Origin: Helicoverpa zea
Lineage: Eukaryota > Arthropoda > Insecta > Lepidoptera > Noctuidae
DNA length: 64,000 nucleotides
Direction: 5' to 3'
Assembly: GCF_022581195.2 (NCBI RefSeq)
Contig: NC_061462.1
Coordinates: forward strand, 5,022,001 to 5,086,000
This document shows positions 11,304 through 24,800 of the stretch, in pieces (positions within the stretch are counted from its first letter, which is position 1; the number at the start of each line of letters is the position of its first letter). Below the pieces are notes generated by a model that worked only from the letters and a program-made list of their open reading frames with translations, was not told the DNA's origin and ran no database searches. The position numbers were made by a program, and so were the translations under genes.

Positions 11304-12882
11304 ATATTATCTACTGGTAACAATGTCTTCAGTTTTATATGAGAATTTTATAATTATCATACATGTTTGTATTACATATAACATAACATTACAATGTGCA
11401 AACAAAGATTGACTGTTTTTTCTGAAGACAATAAAATGGTCTGAAGTTTCTCTAGAAACATAATTAATGTTTTTTTTATAAATGCTTATGGATGTTAGAA
11501 TGTCTATGGTTAGGAGTCTCCGTTTTGTTATATTTTTATACGTTTAAATATTGTACTGTTTTGAAAATCAATATTATTATTGTAAAATTTTTATGTCTTT
11601 GTAATTAGCATTTACTCTTTTCTTAAATATATTCGAAATACATTTTAATGGAGTAAATCTTTGTTTTAGTACTCTTCGATGACCTCATGTTTACGAAAAT
11701 ACGTGGTAACTTTTTGAGATGAGAAACTACCAGCTTATTTTTGCTTAATATGACTTGATATGACTAATCTAACAAATAATTATCGCCGATAGTAAATCGT
11801 TCTCTGAAAATATAAAAAACACGTCTTCCCATAAGTTATCAAAAAAAAACACGTAAAATTAAAAACATTTCTTTATTTTCATTAATTAATAAGTACTCAC
11901 ACATAACTAAAATAACGTCTACGTACACTATCTTATGGCTAATACATTATTATCAACTATATCACTTCATTGGGTACACAAAACTTGGTCTTGCGATTTT
12001 ATTTTTGTACAAAAAAAAAAACTTTGATGTAGGATTTTTATTAGAGTTTGTCAAAAACATTTCTAAGAAAATTCTCTCATCAAGAGAAAGTCAAGAGGCA
12101 CATCAAGAGCTAGAAATTCTTCAAAGGTGACTGCTTTGAAGAATTTCTTTCTTTCTAATTCCCCTTTCATTCTAGATTGGCTTGGTTATTTAAAATTGTT
12201 ATTAGTAATTTTAGTTTCATATTTCCAAAAACATTAATTTAGTACGGCGATAGGCCGGAGTCTACGGGTATAACTACCTGATTCTAAGTAGTAGTTGTAG
12301 TTAATCATTATTTGCGGATAAGGTACAAGTGTTTCATCGATAAACTAATAAGGTAGAGAATGCATTAAGCGGTCAGTATTCGAGACTAAATCCGATTCAT
12401 ATACTTCATGAATATATAATTCATCTCAAGGATCTTGCTGACGCCAAGAATTACATCGATCGATTGCACTTCGACAATGTTCAGATTCAGTTAAAAGAAA
12501 ATTTTTGTACAAGACTTAGAAACGGAAACAGAAAAAAGCTCTTCCATCCAAATACAAAAGTGAATATTACATTCTATTATATTGACAAAATACAGAAAAG
12601 AAGAAAGATCCAAAATAAATAGATAGATGATTGCCAGTAAAAGTAATTGTTTGGAACAAGTAAATAGCAACTTGTGCCTACGATCTCAGATACAAAATAT
12701 TGCAGTTTCTGACATCAAAAGCAAATCTTGGATTAGTTTCGAAAACTATCTGCTTCATACAACATCTACCACACATCTACATCATGACAATGTTCATTAA
12801 TTTTTGTAAATTCATATCCATAAATAAAATCATATGTATATTCCCATTAAAATATTAACAGTCTAGGCATGTGCCTTACAAA
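11304..12882. other. Convergent intergenic region and 3' UTRs
   Basis: The DM9 gene (plus) and the transporter gene (minus) end tail to tail about 1.58 kb apart. Beyond their likely 3' UTRs no other gene is seen. A minus-strand AATAAA (TTTATT on the plus strand at 11872-11877) would give the transporter a 3' UTR of about 1 kb, with the two transcripts ending a few hundred bases apart. Confidence 0.5.
11430..11435 (+). terminator. Candidate poly(A) signal of the DM9 gene
   Basis: AATAAA lies 127 bases past the DM9 stop codon, in the sense direction. It is the first canonical signal after the stop. The transcript may also extend further. Confidence 0.5.
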
Positions 12883-15800
12883 CTAAAGTTGTACCTTACT
12901 ATTATTTACCATACTTTCTATAAATCCCATTTCTATTTGTGATTGGACAATGACGTCATTTTTTTCATCCGTAGTATTGGCATTTGTTTTTTTATCTACT
13001 TCGTCAGTCTCATAAGCTTTATTTTCCAAGCCGGTCTTCTCTGCATTGGCTCCTAATTCAGCTTCTTTGTCCAAATTGGCTTGGATCTGCTTCTTGTTAG
13101 CTAAGTACAGCCATCTGAAATGATAAAATAGTTTTCAGACCTTTCAAAGAACTGCCTCTATGAGTTTTCAACAGCAAGGAGTCCGGTTACTAATTTGTTG
13201 GCAAGTAACCATACTATACTACGCGCGGCGAATCATGATCCCTATGACAGTTCGTTACCGCTTAACATTGTAGTGACGTCCTGTTACAACAGATCCTTTA
13301 CAAGCCCATTAAAAATTTGAAAAAATCATAATTGTGTATATTTGTAAATTATAAAAATGAATATTAAGAAATTATTACGTAATATTCGGAAATAATGAAA
13401 AAAAAACGCAATGCAAATGTACATGGTACGTGCTGCAAAAGTTACGTCGTCAAGCTGTTATCGAAAAAAAGGGACACATCGATAAACAAAATATCGATAA
13501 CTTGTTGGAAAAAAATTACAAATTTCATTTCTTTTAGTTTGTATTTTATTTATTTAATCAATCTGAATCTGATACAGGGTCAAGCGGATCTTCAAAATCT
13601 GAGTCTGAACTGCAGCTACCCGTGACGTTTATTATTAACGGTTGGTCAATAATATTGTCGAATTGTACATCTCGATTTTAATATTTTAATAAAAACGAAT
13701 GTATAGTAAAATAAGATATAATAAGGCCGTTGAATACAATGAATGCAATGAAATTCACCTGGCTGAATGACATGACCTTTGCCTAATAGTATTTACTATT
13801 ACAACTGTCAGTTGAAACGTCATAGGGATCATCATTCGCCGCGCGTAGTATAGGTGATAATATAGACGATAAAAACTTACAAGAAGATAACCACGGCTGG
13901 CATAGTAAGAGCTCCGCCTAGGAGGAAGAATGCCCCAGGGAAGGTCTTGATTGTCGCTGTATATACAGTAGTGTACATAGGTGCGTAGATAAGCGGCATC
14001 ATCGCTTCAGCCACGCCGAAGAAAGAATTTACTTTGCCTGGAATTAACAAAAATATTAATATGCTATGTATTGTAATGATCATCTGCCTGGACTATTCCT
14101 AACTTATTGGGATCGGTTTACTCTCTAATTGAACGCAGACGAGTACCAGTATATAACAACGCCCCCATGTTCATTTTCCACCTCAAAACAGATACCCCGT
14201 CAACCCGATATTCCTAGATAAAGATGATTGTCAAACGTCGATGAAATAATTTTATTTACCATCAGTATAAAAACGTCTCATGCGCTTTCAACGTTGTTCA
14301 TAATAGAATAATTTAATAAAAACGAACTAGATGGCGTTGCAATCAATAATTCTTACCCAATTCATGTTTGTCCACTAATTTGGAGACCATTGACCTCATG
14401 GCTATGAACGATGTTCCATTGAATACTTCAATTAATGGAGCTGAAAATTTAATGAAAATATTTAAGTGTTTATTCAAGTGTCAAACATATATTTATTTAA
14501 CAGTTTATTTACACGTTATATACGCTGTATACATTTATTATACACACAGAATACAGACAAGAAGAAAAATAGAACCAGATAGTACAAATACACAGCTTAT
14601 TTAATGAGATATCTCTTCCAGCTGGCCCGTTATGGGAGAGTTAGAATAAAAAGAGATATATATATTATGAATACAATATGTCTCCTTTCTACGTTCAGCG
14701 AGTTCGATTCCGACAGATGTGCATTCATCATTAACGGTTATTATTTCTTTAAGTACCTAATTAAAAAAGAAAACTTTAGAAAATATGCAATTATTATGTG
14801 CAAGACAATTTTTTTTTAAATATGTCCTTCAACTTTTCCAAAAATATTCAAAACAATACATACCTATATAAATATGCCACGTTTTAGTAGCAAAGGCGTA
14901 CATGATTCCGGCCAGAATTTTACTGGTACACGATATTACTCCTATTATAGCGTCATCAAACTTCAGTAAATGACTAAATACACCCACCGAAAATAAAGTA
15001 CCTGAAAATGAAGAACATTTTACATTAGAATTATTCTCATTACAGTTTAGGGAAAGTAAGGAAAAGCTCGACGAAGCTTAAAGCCCCACGAGACACTAAA
15101 ATGCCATTTTGTCTAAAATAAATCACCTATGACGGTAGCTAACAGAACCCTTCATGGGGCAACTTTAGAAACTTACATATATAGATTTTGTAGTTTCTAA
15201 CACACCAACACACAAGGAAGTTTACAATGTTTTCAATGGCATCGACTAGGACACACTCGGAGAAAGTAAGTTAGTGGAGGTAGACACAGTAGCATTTAAC
15301 AATATGAAATATACCTTTCCTACGACATTAAACAAGTATCAATAAGATACTAACCTATTGCTTACCTACAAGGGTAACTGATGTGAAAAACATCCTATTA
15401 AGAATAATAGCGTTCTTTGTATAGAAAAATACATTGAATGAACTGGAAATTTCCTTAGACAGAATAATCGAATGTTACAGTGTTTTGTTTATTCTCTTTA
15501 ATGATTCAAATGAAAACATAATTACCTACTAATGAAGTACACATGGCGTAAGTAGAGAACATGCTGTAGTCCACTTCGTTCCAATTGAAGCGGTATCTCG
15601 TGAAGAGGTACAGAACAGACATTTCACCTGGAATAAGAAAACAAATGTTTTGTGAGTACCTAATAGGCGTTTGAATATACACCGTGACTTTTTAGTCGTC
15701 TTACAACGGCAGCCCACTTCATGTATCCAATGACTAGTAAACGTTCACATAAAAAAATATATATATTTATGAGATTTAATAATTTAAAATTAAAAATTAA

Positions 15801-18800
15801 TTCATTATTATGATGCATGACGTAGATTATAAGAACAGCCTGTTGTAAGCGCTGCCCGAATCTTGTATCAATGGAGCGCGGCGCGTTGGGAAGGTACCTA
15901 CTTTCTACCATTTGATACGTAAACATTTTTTTTGCAGTATTTTTCTTTGCACCTATTATCTTAATTAAGTAAGGCTATAAAATTAATAATCGAAAAAGTC
16001 TTGGTGGCCTAGTGGACAAAGAACCAACCTCTCGAGTATGAGGGCGCGGGTTGGATTCCAGGTCAGGCAATGCAAATTTTCTATGTTTGTATGTACTTTC
16101 TAAGTATATCTTAGACACCAATAACTGTGTTTCGGATGGCACGTTAAACTGTAGGTCCCGGCTGTCATTGAACATCGTTGGCAGTCGTTACGGGTAGTCA
16201 GAAGCTAGTAACTCTGACACCAGTCTAACCAAGGGGTATCGGGTTGCCCGGGTAACTGGGTTGAGGAGGTCAGATAGGCAGTCGCTTCTTGTAAAGCACT
16301 GGTACTCAGCTGAATCCGGTGAGACTGGAAGCCGACCCCAACATAGTTTGGGAAAAAGGCTTGAAGGATGAGGATAAAATTAATAATCGTGTCTAGTGGT
16401 ATTTTATGTCGGATAGATTGAGTGGACCACCTTTGTAAGACGACTAAAAAGTCACGGTGTATAGCACGTACATGGATATGTACACTTTTTTATTATTTAT
16501 CTTGTACCATTGCGTGTAAGAGGAAAAATCCTTGTTGGCATCCATACAAACAACTATCAGTGAATGTTTATAAACACGTTTTGTCTACGGCTTTTTTATT
16601 CATTTTTGAAATCTAGACAGTGGCAACCCGGCGAGAGTTCACCGCTACCAAGCGCAGGGCGCGAACCTATGTATTTTAAATCTATGCCGCTACAATGTGT
16701 TTGCGCACAAAGGTTGCAATTCTGCGGACAATTTTGAAATATCAACACGTAATTAGTTATCCCAAGAAACAAAATTTGATACTATAAAGGTCCTGAGAAC
16801 GTTTTGGAGCGTGCTAATTAGTGTTCATGTTAGTACTATAATGGTGTTGTAAACATTTACAAAACCCCAATTAGGCCCTAGTATTATCACGGATTTATTC
16901 TATAGAGACTACATAAAGGCTCTCACGGTGATAAGTCAGCTCTTTAGTTGAAATGTAAAAGTATCAAGAAACGCTCTTTAGTACTGAAATGGTGTTGTCT
17001 GCAACGTTTATGTAACTAAAAGTGCACTATAAAAGTAACCAAAACATGTCTATAGTGCTATTTTGCACCGTAAACGATTCCAGTTATCTTTTTTATCACA
17101 CTGGTGACCATTTTGTTTGTGTTGTGATCGTGAATCGTGAGTGTTCTTCAAGAAAACAAAATATATCGGTAAGTTATGCTTTATGTCGTTTGCCATTGTT
17201 GCTTAACATAACATACTATAAAACATGCATGGACCGATATGGTCTTACTCTCCCATAACTTGCTCTTGCGAAAATTATTGTATCGATAAAATCATTATGC
17301 TGATTTCAAATTTGACAATGCGCCATTATAATTTACGTGTTTTAATTAAATTAAAATTAATAAAATAAGGACTGTTCCCGAATATGGCTGCTATAGTACA
17401 CATTGGTTTCAGCCGTGCTGCTAATGTGCTATCATGGCCGAAAACAGCAGCCATATTGTTACCGAAAACGAAATAGGGTTCGTTGTCCAAATATAAAATA
17501 AACCTTTTTTTGTCACAATGCTGGAAGTAATTGTACGATTGCGTTTGTTTCAGTGCTTTGCCTGCGTCGTAACATACTAAAATTAACGATGGCATATATA
17601 ATGGACGTGGATTGTTTCCTGAGCAGATATAATTTTTGATTTTGATTTGAACATCAAAATCAACAGGAATCTTGTAAGATTCCTCAGTAGATTTGACTTT
17701 ATTGGAGTACAGATTTTAATGTTTAATTTTTGATTTATAAAAAAGATATAATTATGTTGTTAAATAAAAAGATGCTTACGCTAATGTCACAATAATTGTG
17801 GTATTAGCGTATGCATCTTTTTGTTGATAGTTATTCTCAAGAAGTCGAGATTATGCCCGCCGAAGTGTTTTTTTTTTCTATAATTGTTATGTTTTATTTT
17901 AATATTACTTATTGTGATGTCGACCGTAAGTGCCCCTATTTTTTCTAGGTTTAGAATATACATACATTCAAATACATCTTGCCATATGATCATGTTTATA
18001 ATTAATAAACAAATAAGAAACATTAAGTCCTTTTTTTTAAACTCGGAACTAGTTTTCCTAATCATAATGGGAAAAAATACATCATAGAATCGTAAGTTAT
18101 GCAGACAATTTCACATTTAATTGAATCTACTTTACAATTAACTTTCTGTTTAAGAATGCTATTATATTATGAGGTGCTCTCCCTCTTATATTCTTCATCC
18201 TTATTCCTGGCTAGACAAAAAGAAACATTATTGCTACAGCCCTGTTGTGGTACAAAACAAATATTTTGTACAGAACCATGTGCTACAGTGTCGACAGTGT
18301 GTCTCCATTTATGAAATACTAGTCATATAATTGATTCTGAAAAGCTGGTATAGATGTAATTAGACCATTAATTATTCATTTTAATCCTTTTATGTCACGC
18401 TTTAGTGTCGTATGAGTAACACAGACTCACTAATAGTGCTATTTAGAATGGTTATGTCTATAGAAGGGTTTTCATGACTTTTACAGAACTAGCCCCGTAG
18501 TAATAATGAGGGAGCTTTTAAAAAGCTAAAAGGTTGCATAATAGTTGTGTAAGGTGCTTTTATAGTGCAGATTAATCCTGTAATTATGTTTTTGATACTA
18601 CTACAAAACTAGTACTATAAAAATCATTTTGACGCATTATTAGTGCAAAATAGATACATGAAAGGGTCGGTAAGGTCTTTAATAGTACTAAATAGTACCA
18701 TAATCACTTTATACATATCTATTATAGTGCAAAACTTTAACGATTCTTTTGTATGGTCCTGTAAGCGTTCTAAGAGCTTAATTATAGAACTTAAATGCTC

Positions 18801-21800
18801 TTTATCTTATAGAATCAAAACGCTTTGTTAAAAACCTTTATAGTACAGACAGTCATAATGGTTACCATTACAGGCCTACTATAACACTGATTGGTGACAA
18901 AACGCCTTGGTTATAGAAGCTTTTGTTACTTTACTGTTTGCTAAAGTAAGTAAACCAGAACAAACATTATTTGTGTACACAAATGAACGTCACAGTGGTG
19001 CACAATGGTGAGCACCTGTTAAATCTGTCGCCTTAACAATGTAACCTATCAAAAACTGCCATAATCCATTTTAACTTCGGATTATCGGCGTCCCAGTATG
19101 TTCTTTTTAGGCAGGCGTAACATTCCCATGTTGTTCTCTCAACAATATCGAATACAACGCTTTGTTATTGCAGGTGGAAGCAACATAACCAGTGAAAGAA
19201 AACGCAAATGATATAGGTAACGCACTTGTCGTTGGGTTTAAAGAATACCTTTTTAACCAACCAAAGTAGTTTTTATTCAAATAGACCAAGTTAATATCAA
19301 CCAGTAACGTCAAAACTTCGGTTCGCAGTTTTAAAACATTGGTCCCAAATACACTGGAACTTTGCAATCTGGTAAGACTGGTAACCAACCCCTGCAAACG
19401 TAGTAGGGATGGAAGGAAGATGTCTAATGACGTGAATACGGGCACATATTCGTCCTCTGAAAAAAACCTTGTTTCTAGTTGCCAAGAATCAGGTAATTGC
19501 TCAAGTCATTAGCGTCAAGTTACATTCATTATAAGCTAGATGTTAGATACCTCCAAATTACACATCTCTTTAAATTCAATTCTCCAGTATATGAACTGTG
19601 ATTAATCAATGAGATTGATAATGACTTCGAAATATTCGTGGAATTACAATTTATGTAGAAGGAATGATGTTAATTCGTTTTAATAATTACCAGGATAGAT
19701 TTAAAATATGTATACAAATGTTCTATTGTGATAAGGTTGGAAATCTGTCAAAGAAAGAAAGATTGAGATAGGTTGTTGTACTTTCGTCTGTACAACCTGC
19801 TTAGAAAACATGAGTGGGTTATGTTAACCTTTCAACATCATTACGGACAATTTCTTGAGTGATTAAATAAATATACTTTACTCAATTTCAATAGTATATC
19901 GAGCGCATCTCAAAGTTTGCTGAAGCGTACCTGATCCTTTCCCTTTGATAACAGCCTGGGAAACATGGTATAATCGAAGGTCATTAATGGCAAGCGTGCT
20001 TTTAGATATTAGTTTAATATTTTATGGTAATGGATCATTAGAATTTTCTTGATTTTCAACATAACAATGCTGCTTCTGTTGCAGCCACCAACTTGATAAT
20101 TGTGTACACGTTTTTTTTTTAAGAATAGTGAAGAAATGCATCTTTTCATAGTTTTAAATCCATTTCAAATTCTATCTTTAATAAGTAAAACAATCCATAG
20201 ATATAATATTGGGAGTGGCTCTAAGGTAATGCTGCCTCTGGCATGATTATGTTTTAGAATTTAGATTAATGTAATTAGAAACTAGCGAGGCCTCTTCTCA
20301 TACAAAGAAGGAATTAATGTTAATCACTACACTTGCTCAATGCGGGTTGGTGACGACTACTAGAGCTATATGTAAAGATTTTCTTTATTTTTCTTTACCA
20401 AACTTTAACCAAAACTTTTTAAACTTATACCAAAGTTTCGTGCACGAAAGAAAAATTAGGAAAAACCTGATGAAAAACTGGAAAAGAGAATAACATGTTT
20501 CCTTCCTATTAATTATGCAAATTGAAGAGTTTTTTTTTTTAAGTTTTTTAATATAATATATGAGAATATTCAGAGCCATATCAATCCCAACACAGACAGT
20601 CGATAAGGTTTTTCCGTGGGTTTTTCCGTTTCGCACTCTAGTATTAAAATGGAAATATATGCCTAGGCTTATCGTTAGCTAGCTGTATAGAAAGCGAAAC
20701 TAAGAGAAAGTTAGTGGCGTAACTAACCCGTAACTGCGACGAATAGAAGCGTCACTTCATTGCCAAGGGCATGCAGTGTGAACGAGATAATGCCTAGAAA
20801 AGCCGGTCTAGAGATATATTGCGAAGGCCACTTTCGCTGATCACAATCAAAATCTGTGCGGAGTAGTGGAAATTAATTGCTTGTATTTTTTTTTATTGCG
20901 ACATCTACACACACGGTCGGATAGCCCCATGGTTAGCTATTTATTAGCTTGTGTTATGGGTGCTAACACAACTGATACATTACATATCTATACTAATATT
21001 ATGAAGAGGAAAACTTTGTTTGTTTGTTTGTTTAGTTGTAATGGATAAACTCTAAAACTACTGGACCGATTTTAAATATTCTTTCACCATTAGAAAGCTA
21101 TATTATCTGCGAGTAACATAGGCTATATTTTATCCCACTCCCATGGGACGCGGGTGACACCGCGGGAAAACGGCTAGTACTTTATATATTCAAACACATA
21201 ACATGCTCATCACACAAATGTTCACCGTACCGGGAATCGAACCCGGGACCATCAGTTCGGCAGTCCGGCATGGTGGCCCTGGCGCCAACGAGGTCGTCAA
21301 ATATTGTTTTTATAGTTCACTCAAAATGCATAATGTCGATTCTTTTCACAGCGTAAGATTTGAGCTGCTCCCATGGTTCCAAAGAAATCGCAAATCTGCG
21401 TCGCAAAGAAACTGCTTCCCACAGCCTGTTAAAAAGGAACCTACGTCCCTTTTTTGGGCTCTGGACTATCTAAGTACCAAAATCGGTTCAGTAGGTTCGG
21501 CATGAAAGCGCGACAGAGTTGCTTTTTCATTGGTAATATTAAATAGTGATTTTATTATCGCGATTCGTTTAATGAAGTTAGCTCCATTACGATAGGTTCA
21601 TCAGCAACTTGATTGGATTCAAATTAATTAAAAACATAACGCATAATATTTTAGGCATTACTATTTGGATAAATAAAATCTGCAATTGATTTGTAATTTA
21701 GGTCAATGCTACTACAAGTGGTCGAAACTAATTACTAAATTGCAATCACAAATAGTCAATAAAGAGATAAAAGATAAATTGGAGTGATTGATTACTAAAA

Positions 21801-24800
21801 GATATTGACGATCAATTAAAATTCAATTAATTTTATGTCATGCTGTTATATTATATGCAGGTAATATACAACCGATTTTATATATAGTTGTTATTAAAAG
21901 TTCAATGAACTGTGGTATTCTAACTTTTTTTTTTATCTAAGTGTCTTGATAACTAGTGTCAATACCTATAGCAGATAATTTATTAATTAATGGGAAACAT
22001 TTATTTACGGGAGATTCGAAGAGAAAATCTATGACTAACAATTTACATATGAGTAGGTACGCATAGACATATCTTAAATAAATCCATATTTTTATAACAA
22101 TGCATAAATATATTTTATTTACATAGATATTTACAATACATATTTACAATAAATATCAAAAACTATCCTAGTAAAACAAACAACTAAAAAGCGTCAAAAA
22201 ATTCGTCCCCATCGCTGTCAACTAGGAGCGTGCCCAAGAGGCTGGCAGCATTACCTCGTTGGATCGCCATGCTGATTCTTTGTCCGAGGTAATAGCCAGC
22301 CTTCTGGTCACGCGAAGCGTCAACCAGCCGCCTAGAGAGATCTTTAAATAGATTGTGGGCATTCGGACCCCACGACCCGAGGGTTTCAACCCCAAACGGT
22401 TCGAAAATATAGTTTCCGACAAGGCCACTATATTTCCGCCGAGATTCTCCGCAGCCGCAGCGGCAGCAGCAGCAAAGCACGCAGAACTTGGAAGGTGTGA
22501 TGGCGCAAGAGTATCGACACAGGTTGCGTCCCATACTAAAGGCCTACCCATCATAAATTAATATTTGATAGATATAAATGACATAATTATTTCTGAACGT
22601 GGACGGATATAAGGAAAGAGGACGACCAAAGAAACAATGGTTGGATTGTGTGGAAGTCGATATGGTTAGGAAGAATGTTACTTGCGAGATGACGGCAGAT
22701 AGAAGAGTATGGAAGGAGAAGACATGTAGGGCCGACCCCAAATTAAATTGGGATAAGGGCAGGAGGATGATGAATATCTATCTGCCTTTGTAGTCTATAT
22801 TGTAGATAGAACACGACAGTTCTATAGTTCATAATGAGGTACAAAATATACGAACCTATACGTCTCTGAAATAGGTTCAACATAAGCAAAGGTTAAGGCC
22901 TAACATTGTGTGACTTCTATAAATATTATGTTACTTGAGATCTCATTCCGATATCTTGTTTTATAAATATGTGCAGCAAAGTAAAATGTATATTGAGTTC
23001 ATTGGATTAGGTACAGGTTTCTGCTCAAGAATAATAAGTAATAGTAATAGGTGATAACCCTTCTTCTTTGTTACCTATTTAAGTACTTATATGTACCTAC
23101 ATGCTTTATATTGAAATGAAAATGAGTAAATAGGTTTACAGCTAAACACGGTATCTTTTGCTAAAAAAGTCTGAATTTCTGCACCAGGTACAATACAGAT
23201 TCAATGTGCTGTTTGTTATGGTTTCTAGCATAGTTTAAAAAACTTTTAACCTCAGTCAGTCAACAATCTGCCTAGCCTTCTGCCAACTATATCAGAGTTG
23301 GTTTACAGTCTTATCGGTTGCAGCTACATTTGCAGTTGCATCGAGTATTACTAGAGCAACTGCCTATCTGACCTCTTCAATCCAATGCAAACTTATACCC
23401 CTATACGAATATAGCTATTACCACCGATAGTTAATGCAGTCATAGAGCACAAAGCAGCCCGGATTGCCGTCCCGTCGGACTATAAGAGTGGAGGAATAGT
23501 GAGTGCACCTGTGTCTGCGCAAATGCTTGTGCACTATTATGTCGTGCGCAGTTGGTTAATCTCTTTACATGAGAACAGCCGCCGTAGCCGATAATCGCTA
23601 GGAGGGCATCATTATCAATGCATTCATTTAAAAACAAAAGGAGGCTCACCATAAATAGGTCCTATAATGACACACATAACGACAACCAGCATGATGACCC
23701 TCAGTCTTCTGTTGTTTGGTCCTTTTTTGAAAGCCACCACCAAAGTTTCTTTGACATATCGAGTATCAAAGAAGGTTCGTAGCCATTCGCAGCAATTTGC
23801 TGGTGGTTTCTGAAAAAAAAAAAAAACAATTAAAATATTAGTGGAAATGGTATCACATACTTAACATTTTCTTATAGTATATAAATAGTGGTAAATCAAA
23901 ATGAACAATGTTTGACATTCACATTGACATGTTCGATAAGTTTTCCTTCATTTATTTATTTATTTTTCCTCGATAAGCGGTAAAATGGGCGACAGCCCAT
24001 TTATCGAGGAAAATATGGGCAAATTTTTACGGCTTCGTGCAGAGATTCCCACGGAATAAGGGTGATACCGCATGCAGAAGCTAGTCTTTTATGGTGGCTG
24101 TTCTCATATAAGGAGATCAGCCAGCTGCGCAGGACATATTATAGTCAGCTATATCTAATATTTAAACTACGTAGGCCCGTCTTTAACAGATATTTAATTT
24201 CATGTGGAAAATACCTACTTAAGTGTAATCCAAGTATGGAACTTTACATTGTACATTAAATGCGCACGCGGTTGTTCAATTTCAGCAGCTCTTTATTGTC
24301 ATTATAATCCTTGTTTGTAAGTACCACAGTATGTACTCATTTACGGCAGAAACATAAAAACCACCGTAAGGCCACGAAAAAGACATTAAACGTAATTGTT
24401 TACACAGGCAATCGCTGTTTTTTTATCGCGAGTAGTGATTATTGTTTCATAATACAACAGTGAAAAAATATTCGCACCTTTTTGCTGTATACTCGGGCCA
24501 AATCATTAGCAGTGATTGGCAAGAATTAAATCATTTTCAACTAGTTTTTTTATTAATTTCTTGTACTGTAAAAACAGTAATTTAAAAAATGTCATTAAAG
24601 ATCGATAAGTAGTTCTAAAAATAGCCTCTGCCTAGCCTTTTCCCAACTATGTTGGGGTTGGCTTCCTCAGACCTCTCGCTTAGAACCACTATTTTACAAT
24701 CAGCGAGTACCGTTACCCGGGCAACCCAATACTCCTTGGTAAAACTGGTTGTCAGACTTTCTGGCTTATGATTGGCAAAGACATTCAAATGACAGCCGGG

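Noticed and set aside
21225..21296. tRNA-like sequence with GGGTTCGATTCCC box
   Set aside because: Belongs to a tRNA-derived SINE present in several copies; no intact cloverleaf of a functional tRNA was found. The same applies to 28160-28240 and 36720-36785.
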